Part shown: positions 1-5,738 of the stretch, in pieces
Position numbering within the stretch: the stretch's first letter is position 1
Layout: each line of letters opens with the position of its first letter
Assembly (NCBI GenBank): GCA_025357175.1
Contig: JANXPS010000232.1
Coordinates: 1 to 22,142 of the forward strand
Direction of reading: 5' to 3'
Origin: Deltaproteobacteria bacterium
Lineage (GTDB): Bacteria > Desulfobacterota > Deferrimicrobia > Deferrimicrobiales > Deferrimicrobiaceae
DNA: 22,142 nucleotides
Translations under genes and position numbers: made by a program
The notes under the pieces: generated by a model
Databases searched by the model: none
Seen by the model: only the letters and a program-made list of their open reading frames with translations
Told to the model about the DNA's origin: nothing

Positions 1-84
1 CGGCGCTCGCAATGGCGGTCAGCGAACCGGCGGCGAGGGAGACGAGAATGGGCGCGAACGCCTTCCGGATGAGATCGATCTCGC
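1..84. repeat. Inverted copy of lrgB bases 1099-1182 at the window edge
   Basis: Bases 1-84 are the exact reverse complement of 1099-1182, which lie inside lrgB. The match stops at base 85 (T; the partner position 1098 would need to be A but is C). The copy runs directly into RND efflux codons, so the upstream part of that gene is replaced by antisense lrgB sequence. The shared TCGC at 81-84 could be microhomology at the join. The likely cause is a chimeric or fold-back join at a contig end; a real inverted duplication is the alternative. Confidence 0.95.
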
Positions 85-452
85 TGGTCGGCATCCTGCC
101 CGCACACGGCTTCATGGGGGCGTTTTTCACCGCCACCTCGATGATCGGCTTCATCGCCGGGGCGGGCATCGTGGTGCGCAACTCGATCATCCTGGTCGAC
201 TTCGTCGAACTGCGCCTCGCGCAGGGAATGCCGCTCGACCAGGCGGTGATCGACGCGGGGGCGGTCCGTTTCCGTCCGATGCTGCTGACGGCCGCCGCGG
301 TCATCGTGGGCGCCTCGGTCATGCTCGCCGACCCGATCTTCCAGGGGCTCGCCATTTCATTGATGGCGGGCGAGGTGGCATCGCTCCTGCTGTCGCGGAT
401 GACCGTGCCGATCCTCTTCTTCATCACCGAGCGGGCGAAGCACCGGCACTAG
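84..452 (+). CDS. RND efflux transporter (AcrB/MexB type), C-terminal fragment
   Basis: This is the last ~122 residues of an inner-membrane RND permease, which exports drugs, metals or other solutes by proton antiport with a periplasmic adaptor and an outer-membrane channel. Visible marks are FFTATSMIGFIAGAG, the segment VVRNSIILVDF, the AGAVRFRPMLLTAAAV stretch that precedes a late membrane helix, and the closing segment ending in LLLSRMTVPILFF. These match the C-terminal transmembrane half of the heavy-metal/hydrophobe RND families, normally more than 1000 residues. An ATG at 12 opens the frame, but bases 1-84 are antisense lrgB, so that start is not genuine. Real RND codons begin at about 81-84. 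The gene ends 16 bases before lrgA. Confidence 0.9.
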   Translation: MVGILPAHGFMGAFFTATSMIGFIAGAGIVVRNSIILVDFVELRLAQGMPLDQAVIDAGAVRFRPMLLTAAAVIVGASVMLADPIFQGLAISLMAGEVASLLLSRMTVPILFFITERAKHRH

Positions 453-468
453 GCGAGGAGCGGATCCG

Positions 469-831
469 ATGGGCTACCTGACGCTGATCCTGATCTGCCA
501 GCTGCTCGGCGAGATCGTCGCGCGGCTTGCGCGGTTGCCCGTGCCCGGCCCGGTCATCGGCATGGTCATTCTGTTCTGCGGGCTTCTGCTGCGGCGCGGC
601 ATCCCCGAGGGGCTCGAAACGTCGGGCGGATATCTGCTGCGAATCCTGCCGATGCTGTTCGTCCCCGCCGGAGTCGGCATCGTCACCCACCTCGATGTGT
701 TGAGGCGCTCCTGGGCGGCGTTCGGGGGCGCTGTCGTCGTCGGCACGGCCTTGACGATCGCGGTGACCGGGCTGGTCATGCAGCTTGCAGTCCGGCATCG
801 CGCGAAGACGGCCCCGGCGGACACTGCATGA
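469..831 (+). CDS. lrgA: LrgA/CidA family holin-like membrane protein
   Basis: This 120-residue, strongly hydrophobic protein carries family motifs: an N-terminal QLLGEIVARL, then LPVPGPVIGMVILF, and LLRILPMLFVPAGVGIV in the middle. The family (CidA/LrgA, YohJ in E. coli) forms holin-like membrane proteins first linked to murein hydrolase control; newer work ties the LrgAB pair to transport of small metabolites such as pyruvate. The start ATG has GAGGAG eight bases upstream. Its stop overlaps the lrgB start (ATGA), which indicates translational coupling. About four membrane helices are visible, and the length is normal for the family. The exact function here is not certain. Confidence 0.93.
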   Translation: MGYLTLILICQLLGEIVARLARLPVPGPVIGMVILFCGLLLRRGIPEGLETSGGYLLRILPMLFVPAGVGIVTHLDVLRRSWAAFGGAVVVGTALTIAVTGLVMQLAVRHRAKTAPADTA

Positions 832-1589
832 CGGGGGCGTTGGGGCCGCTCTGGACGCATCTGTCCGCCACGCCGCTATTGTGGCTGACGCTCACGCTGG
901 TCGCCTACCAGGGAGGCGGATGGCTCTTTCGCCGGTCAGGCTGTCATCCGCTGCTCAATCCGGTGCTGACCGCCGTTGCGGCACTCGTTCTGGCGCTCAA
1001 GGCCAGCGGGACCGACTATCGGACATACTTCGACGGCGCCCGCTTCATCCATTTCCTGCTCGGGCCGGCCACGGTCGCCCTGGCGATTCCCCTTTACCGC
1101 GAGATCGATCTCATCCGGAAGGCGTTCGCGCCCATTCTCGTCTCCCTCGCCGCCGGTTCGCTGACCGCCATTGCGAGCGCCGTCGGGATTGCCCGGCTCT
1201 TCGGAGGCGAGCGGATCATCCTGCTGTCGCTGGCGCCGAAATCGGTCACCACGCCGATCGCGATGGGGATTTCCGAGCAGATCGGCGGCCTTCCGTCGCT
1301 GACCGCCGTCTCGGTGGTCCTGACCGGGATCGGCGGAGCGGTGTTCGGCGGCTGGCTCCTCGATCGCCTGCGGGTGCACGACGAATCGGCCCGCGGCATG
1401 GCGATGGGCGTCGCGTCGCACGGCATCGGGACGGCGCGCGCGCTCCAGTGGAGTCGTTCGGCCGGGGCGTTCGCCGCCCTGGCGATGGCGCTGAACGGCC
1501 TGCTCACCGCGCTGCTGCTCCCGGTTCTTGCGGGCCCTGGTGCGGTAGGCGAAACGCAAGTCTCCAGGAGGGCGCCCGGCCCGCAGTGA
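828..1589 (+). CDS. lrgB: LrgB/CidB family membrane protein
   Basis: This 253-residue polytopic membrane protein is the usual partner of LrgA. Visible family features are LNPVLTAV near residues 43-50, the central LLGPATVALAIPLY, the SLAPKSVTTPIA motif and MAMGVASHGIGTARAL before the last helices; PKSVTTPIA and SHGIGTARA are the hallmarks of PF04172. It probably forms an LrgAB membrane complex. The start codon overlaps the lrgA stop by four bases. The hydrophobic core ends at LLLPVLAG and the last 17 residues form a polar tail not expected for the family. Bases 1099-1182 are duplicated in inverted form at the window start. Confidence 0.93.
   Translation: MTGALGPLWTHLSATPLLWLTLTLVAYQGGGWLFRRSGCHPLLNPVLTAVAALVLALKASGTDYRTYFDGARFIHFLLGPATVALAIPLYREIDLIRKAFAPILVSLAAGSLTAIASAVGIARLFGGERIILLSLAPKSVTTPIAMGISEQIGGLPSLTAVSVVLTGIGGAVFGGWLLDRLRVHDESARGMAMGVASHGIGTARALQWSRSAGAFAALAMALNGLLTALLLPVLAGPGAVGETQVSRRAPGPQ
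1099..1182. repeat. Second arm of the 84-base inverted repeat, inside lrgB
   Basis: This segment is native to lrgB, since it is in frame and encodes family-typical sequence. Its exact reverse complement forms bases 1-84, making this the source and the window edge the copy. Confidence 0.93.
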
Positions 1590-1770
1590 CCCAACCGCAC
1601 CGAAGGCGCCATGACGCGCCGGAAGCTCTGGTAATGACACGAACTGCAAAAATCTGTAAAGTTGCCGGATGGGATCACCTGCCGGATGCGGCCTGCGTCG
1701 CCTGCAATCCGGGGTTGCCTGGCCGGCCCACATGGGCGGGTTCACGCAGGACACGTTACGGGAGGGGAGT
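1590..1770 (+). other. Intergenic stretch with no recognisable gene
   Basis: These 181 bases separate lrgB from the AT-rich islet. They are GC-rich like the flanking genome. Small open frames exist but have neither a convincing ribosome site nor familiar protein sequence. I saw no clear promoter or terminator hairpin. The Shine-Dalgarno GGGAGGGGAG at the right end belongs to the next gene. Confidence 0.5.
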
Positions 1771-2178
1771 ATGACGTGCAAACATTTCTTAAATACGATG
1801 ATAGTTATTTGTCTGTGTTGGAGTTATGTTCAGGCAGATACGAATAACACAGACCAGAGTTTAAACGGGACGCAACAGAAAGATATCAGAACAGATCATT
1901 CGTTGAAAAAGGCCGAAGTTGATAAAATAAAAACAAAAAAGAATAATGTTCTGAAAGTTGAGATTTTCGGAAAAGGAGGGTGCACCTACTGTAAAAAGGC
2001 ACTGGCCTATTTTGATAGAAACAATATTTCATATAAATATTTCGATATAGAAAAAGATAAAAGCGCCATGGAGAGGGTTAAAAAATTAACCCCGTATGTT
2101 GTTGTCCCAATTGTAATTATCAATGATGAAGTTATTGAAGGATATTCTCCTGAATCATACGACGATTATGTGAAATGA
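1771..2178 (+). CDS. Exported glutaredoxin-like thiol-disulfide protein
   Basis: This 135-residue protein has a short N-terminal signal-like segment (hydrophobic residues 9-20, possible cleavage after YVQA at 22), a Lys-rich linker, and a glutaredoxin fold from about residue 60. The redox site is C71-T-Y-C74 after GKGG, followed by the cis-proline region VVVPIVII (P113) and the glycine-containing GYSPESY end. Glutaredoxins reduce disulfides with glutathione or a similar thiol; an exported one would act in the periplasm. I chose ATG 1771 because GGAGGGGAG lies just upstream and because base composition changes there. An earlier in-frame start at 1669 lacks these features. The gene is very AT-rich (17 GC of 60 bases at 1921-1980), unlike its neighbours, which suggests horizontal origin. 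Confidence 0.85.
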   Translation: MTCKHFLNTMIVICLCWSYVQADTNNTDQSLNGTQQKDIRTDHSLKKAEVDKIKTKKNNVLKVEIFGKGGCTYCKKALAYFDRNNISYKYFDIEKDKSAMERVKKLTPYVVVPIVIINDEVIEGYSPESYDDYVK

Positions 2179-2209
2179 AAATTCTAAATGCACAACGGGG
2201 GAGGGAAGC

Positions 2210-2638
2210 ATGAAAATTCATCGCTGGCTATTCGTGGTGATATTTGCAGGGATGTTTTCCGGTTGTGCAAGCGGGCTTGTCGGCAAATTACCGGAAGTTC
2301 CGGATAAAAACAACGCGTCGGAAATAATCATCATACGGCCGTATAATTATATGGCTTCCGGTACGAGCGCGTATGTGTCATTCGACAACAACGATGTATT
2401 GGCCATCAGGGTCGTTCAATATGCAAAGTTCCTGGCGCCGGCCGGCAACCATGCGATCGGGGTCAGATACCCTGGGTTTCCAATCAACAATATGGAAATG
2501 GTGTTGACTCCGAAAATGAAATATTACTTCGGCGTCAGTGTGGGGTTTTCCAATTTCAGTTTGATACCTAAAACCGAAGCGGAAGCGCTTCCATACATCG
2601 AGACGTCGAATTACATGCCGCTGGAACCCCCGAAATAA
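2210..2638 (+). CDS. Small lipoprotein, DUF2846-like
   Basis: This 142-residue protein starts with a lipoprotein signal peptide (MKIHRWLF, hydrophobic core, then FSGC with lipidated C19). The mature part has IIIIRPYNYMASGTSAYVSF and a later PAGNHAIGVRYPG segment, a pattern like DUF2846 proteins (a beta-rich domain with an early RP motif and a GxH turn). No function is established. The start has GGGAGG eight bases upstream. It follows the glutaredoxin gene by 31 bases and is also poorer in GC than the host genome, though less so, so the two may have arrived together. The family call is tentative; the lipoprotein call is firm. Confidence 0.75.
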   Translation: MKIHRWLFVVIFAGMFSGCASGLVGKLPEVPDKNNASEIIIIRPYNYMASGTSAYVSFDNNDVLAIRVVQYAKFLAPAGNHAIGVRYPGFPINNMEMVLTPKMKYYFGVSVGFSNFSLIPKTEAEALPYIETSNYMPLEPPK

Positions 2639-2733
2639 CCGGGGGGCCGATGCACTCAAACAATTGACCGGCGACGGATTTGAGGGCGCGCGGACGGGGG
2701 GTGTTCATTCCCCTGCGGCGCTCCGGGTGAACC

Positions 2734-3152
2734 ATGGGGAAGAACCGGCTCGAGGCGTTCAGCGACGGCGTTTTCGCGATCATCATCACGATCATGGTGC
2801 TCGAGTTGCGGGTGCCGAACGATGCCGGGCTTGACGCCCTGCGGCCGCTTCTGCCGGTCTTCCTGACCTACGCCCTGAGCTTCGTCTACATCGGCATCTA
2901 CTGGAACAACCACCACCACATGCTCCACGTCACCCAGCGGATCAGCGGGGGGATCCTGTGGGCCAACCTCCACCTGCTGTTCTGGCTCTCCCTCTTCCCG
3001 TTCGTGACCGGATGGATGGGCGTGAACCGGTTTGCGCCGGCTCCAACCGCGCTCTACGGCGGAGCGATGCTGATGGCCGCGATCGCCATCCCGACCGCCG
3101 CATCGAGCGCGCCGTGGCTGCCGGGCGGGAGCGGGGCTCGCGGCAACCATGA
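2734..3152 (+). pseudogene. TMEM175 family (DUF1211) channel gene with internal deletion and frame change
   Basis: Residues 1-117 match the start of bacterial TMEM175-type potassium channels: the signature FSDGVFAIIITIMVLEL in helix 1, helix 2 in PLLPVFLTYALSFVYIGIYW, the NNHHH turn, and helix 3 in LWANLHLLFWLSLFPFVTGW. Helix 4 breaks at MLMAAIA (about base 3087). The usual C-terminus, PDRRIERAV, then appears immediately but in another frame and ends at TGA 3150-3152. Family members are about 190-200 residues with six helices; here roughly 60 residues, helices 5 and 6, are missing and the frame shifts. Read without correction, the first frame runs on antisensically meaningless to 3783 across the VOC gene. 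No other damage is visible, so a recent deletion or an assembly error is likely. Confidence 0.85.
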
Positions 3153-3235
3153 CCTGCCGGTCTTCATCATAGAAGATGGAGCAGACAAAAAAACACGAAC
3201 TCTGTGCGTGAACGCGCTGCGTGGAGGCGGGAGAG

Positions 3236-3751
3236 ATGAAAACGGCGAGAGTATTGCGCGAGGCAGTCCGGCCCGTGCCGGAGGGCTATCATACCGTGAC
3301 GTCGTTCCTGGTGGTGAAGCGGGCCGCCAAGGCGATCGATTTCTACAAGAAGGCGCTCGGAGCGAAAGTTCTTTCGAGGATGGATACTCCGGACGGGGAG
3401 AACGTCGTGCATGCGATCCTCGAGATCGGCGATTCGAGGATATTTCTGTCGGACGAACTTCCCGGGATGGGACTCCGTTCGCCGGAATCGCTCGGGGGCG
3501 CCACCAGTTCGATCTATCTGTACGTGGACGACGTCGACAAGGCGTTTCGCAAGGCGATCGGCGCGGGCGGGCAGGTGATCCATGTGGTGAAAGACACCTT
3601 CTGGGGAGACAGGACGGGGACTTTCGCAGACCCGTTCGGCTACCAATGGGATGTGGCGACCCACATCGAGGATGTTTCCCCGGACGAGATGAAAAAACGG
3701 GGCGACCTGTTCATCAAGGAGATGGCCTCGAAATCATCCGGTTCCGGTTGA
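3236..3751 (+). CDS. VOC (glyoxalase/PhnB-like) family protein
   Basis: This 171-residue protein belongs to the vicinal-oxygen-chelate superfamily, PhnB-like branch. Typical segments are VPEGYHTVTSFLVV, AIDFYKKALGA, the IGDSRIFLSDE strand, ESLGGATSSIYLYVDDVDKAF, the DTFWGDRTGTFADPFGYQW motif, and a C-terminal EDVSPDEM. The family includes lyases, dioxygenases and resistance proteins, and the PhnB branch mostly lacks a proven reaction, so the substrate is unknown. ATG 3236 is preferred over GTG 3221 because GGAGG lies eight bases before it. The DCC-family gene begins seven bases after its stop, suggesting co-transcription. Confidence 0.9.
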   Translation: MKTARVLREAVRPVPEGYHTVTSFLVVKRAAKAIDFYKKALGAKVLSRMDTPDGENVVHAILEIGDSRIFLSDELPGMGLRSPESLGGATSSIYLYVDDVDKAFRKAIGAGGQVIHVVKDTFWGDRTGTFADPFGYQWDVATHIEDVSPDEMKKRGDLFIKEMASKSSGSG

Positions 3752-3758
3752 CGGATTC

Positions 3759-4124
3759 ATGGATGCCGGCCAAGCGGTCCTGATCTACGACGGGAGTTGC
3801 CCGGTCTGCCGGAAGACGGCCGGGGCTCTCGGGAAGCGTGGCTTTCCGGGGGCGTTCGAGTTTCTGCCCTGCGATTCGGCGGAAGTTTCCCGCAGGTACC
3901 CGCAGATTTCCAGGGCGGACTGCCTGCGGGCCGTCCAGCTCGTGTTGCCCGACGGAACCGTGTTGGCCGGCAGTGCCGCCGCGCCCGAAATAGCCGCCCG
4001 GATCCCCCGATATCGCTGGATCGCCCCGTTGCTGCGGCTTCCGGCCGTCGCCTTCGTGGCGGAGTTCGCCTATCGGACATTTGCCCGGAACCGGAATCTG
4101 ATCGCGCGAACACGGGGGTGCTGA
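3759..4124 (+). CDS. DCC family (DUF393) thiol-disulfide oxidoreductase-like protein
   Basis: This 121-residue protein has the defining motif near its start: LIYDGSCPVCRKT (D, then C-P-V-C at about residues 15-18), followed by FEFLPCDS and a late RLPAVAFVAEFAYRTFARNR helix. DUF393 proteins resemble thioredoxin-like folds and are presumed to have redox activity through the CxxC pair, although few have been tested. Length and end motif are normal. The start is seven bases after the VOC stop and lacks a strong Shine-Dalgarno, consistent with translational coupling. An unrelated out-of-frame continuation runs past 4124 and is not part of the gene. Confidence 0.88.
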   Translation: MDAGQAVLIYDGSCPVCRKTAGALGKRGFPGAFEFLPCDSAEVSRRYPQISRADCLRAVQLVLPDGTVLAGSAAAPEIAARIPRYRWIAPLLRLPAVAFVAEFAYRTFARNRNLIARTRGC

Positions 4125-4187
4125 GCGACACGGAACCCCGGCGGTTATCGATGCATCTTAAAAAGGAGTGCGGAAGGGGGGCTGAAT

Positions 4188-4220
4188 ATGTGCCAGACCT
4201 GTGGCTGCGGAAAGAAATAA
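4188..4220 (+). CDS. Possible 10-residue Cys-rich peptide with a CxxCGC motif
   Basis: An ATG at 4188 opens a 10-codon frame, MCQTCGCGKK, ended by TAA. A purine-rich block ending in GGGGG lies six bases upstream. The CxxCGC pattern resembles the nickel-binding N-terminus of the hydrogenase maturation GTPase HypB, but nothing else of HypB follows. It could be a metal-binding micropeptide, a hypB remnant or chance. It sits alone between the DCC gene and the convergent GT-C/TPR gene. With so short a frame, only conservation in relatives would establish it. Confidence 0.35.
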   Translation: MCQTCGCGKK

Positions 4221-4255
4221 GCGAACCTTCGGGTCCAAATTCATACTTCAGGGAG

Positions 4256-5685
4256 TCAAGGGCGCGCCCCGGACATGTTTTCCAGGGCGCGCTTTTGTGC
4301 CCGCACCAATCCGTTGGCGGCGTCCCGGTCGGCCGGGGAAAGACGAAGCGTCTCCCCGTAATGGACGACCGCCTCGTCGAAGCGCCCCGTCTGCTCGAGG
4401 TCGACCGCCAGGTTGAAATGGGCGTCGGGATAGTCGGGACGGATTCGCAACGCCTCGCGGTACTGGGCGATCGCCTCGTCGTACCGTTTCTGGTCCGCAA
4501 ATTCGATACCCAAGTCGCTGTGGATCAGCCAGTTTCCCGATGTGGTCGCCAGGGTGTGTTCGAACAGCGTCACGCTGTCTTTCCAGTAGCCGACCTGATG
4601 AAATGCTATGGCGCCGGATGCCAGGACGACCGCGACTGCGAGAGTCGCCATCGCCTTGCCGAGCGCCGGAACGCGCGACGGAAGTTCCCCGGTAGCCACG
4701 GACGTCGTCTCCACTCCCTGGCCGCGACGAGCGAAACGGCGAGGAGCGCAGCGGCGCACAGCAGCGTTTTCCAGAGGGGAAACTCCAGCGCGTCGAACGG
4801 GTAGAGGACGGCCAGATCGGATGGGTAGAGCGTTTTGCCGATGTAGGCGACATAGGATGTCAGGGCGTTCGAGACGCGGTCGCCCATCGAGGTGTCTCCC
4901 GATACCGACATCGCGCCGCCCATTTTCTGGGCGTAGATCGTGACCGCGGCGGACAGGGCGGACAGGAGGAAGAAGGGGATCTTCTCCTTCAGCAACGTTC
5001 CGATCGACGCCGGGGGGATCTTTCCTGCCGCGTCGCCCGGCTCCGTGGTTTCTGCACCGGCCCGGAGCCTTCCCAGCGGCCAGAAATCCAGCAGCAGCAG
5101 CAAAAACGGCAGCGTGACCAGCATCGGCTTGGCCATGAGGCCGAGCGCGAACAGCGCGAGCGTCCCCGTGAACGATTTCGGGCCGTCCTTTGACGCCTGC
5201 CGGCAATAGGCATTCATCGCAAGCAGCATCAAGAAGGTGCTCAGGACATCCTTTCGCTCCGCGATCCACGCCACCGATTCGACGTGCAGCGGATGGACGG
5301 CGAACAGCGCGGCCACGGTCGCCGACCGCCAGGGCTTTCCGGTCCACCGGAATAAAAAGAAGAACAAGAGCACGGTGTTGCCGACGTGGAACAGCACGTT
5401 GACGACGTGGTGCGGTCCCGCCGACATCCCGAACAGCGAAATGTCGATCATGTGCGAAAGCCAGGTGACCGGGTGCCAGTTGGCGGCGTGGGTGGTCGAA
5501 AGCGCCCACCCGATCCCGCGGGCGGTCAGCCCGTGCTTGACGGCGGGGTTCTCGAAAATGTAGGTGGGATCATCGAGGGCGATGAAGGGAAACGAAAAAA
5601 CCGGCCAGTAGACGGCGATCGTAAGCAGGGCGAGCAGGAGTGCAGTGAGTTTCCTCGCCTTGACCGAAGTCGGCTCGCAGTCCAT
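4256..5685 (-). pseudogene. GT-C type membrane protein with TPR tail, internal deletion and frameshift
   Basis: The N-terminal frame (5685 down to about 4693) gives 331 residues typical of bacterial GT-C glycosyltransferase-like proteins with TPR tails: DDPTYIFENPAVKHGLT, NWHPVTWLSHMIDI, the HPLHVESVAWIAERKDVLS block and LGLMAKPMLVTLPFLLLLLDFWP. Just after RRRPWL the reading frame changes. The C-terminal frame (from about 4687) gives a last membrane helix, then YWKDSVTLFEHTLA and two or three TPR units rich in Ala, Tyr and Pro. The block that normally links them, with the MADRYTY-type motif and two helices (about 50 residues), is absent. The start has AGGAGG five bases upstream. Both halves look otherwise intact. 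The gene follows the chemoreceptor by 53 bases on the same strand. Confidence 0.82.
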
Positions 5686-5690
5686 TTCGT

Positions 5691-5727
5691 CCTCCTGTCC
5701 TGCGGGTCGTGCCCGTGTCTCAGGAGG
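5691..5727 (-). promoter_or_regulatory. Hairpin that can pair with the GT-C/TPR ribosome site
   Basis: On the minus strand CCTCCTG (5727-5721) is followed by CAGGAGG (5697-5691), a perfect 7-base complement that includes the AGGAGG Shine-Dalgarno of the next gene. A smaller 4-base stem (CGGG/CCCG, 5703-5715) lies between the arms. Folding would hide the ribosome site, or the structure may act as a weak attenuator between the chemoreceptor and this gene. Confidence 0.4.
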
Positions 5728-5738
5728 CTATCACGTCG

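Noticed and set aside
12..83. ATG at 12 as the start of a 146-residue protein
   Set aside because: The first 24 codons are antisense lrgB from the inverted copy, so the apparent N-terminus is an artefact of the join.
3153..3783. Extension of the TMEM175 frame to 349 residues
   Set aside because: After about 3090 the frame is out of register and overlaps the well-supported VOC gene; the true C-terminus lies in another frame.
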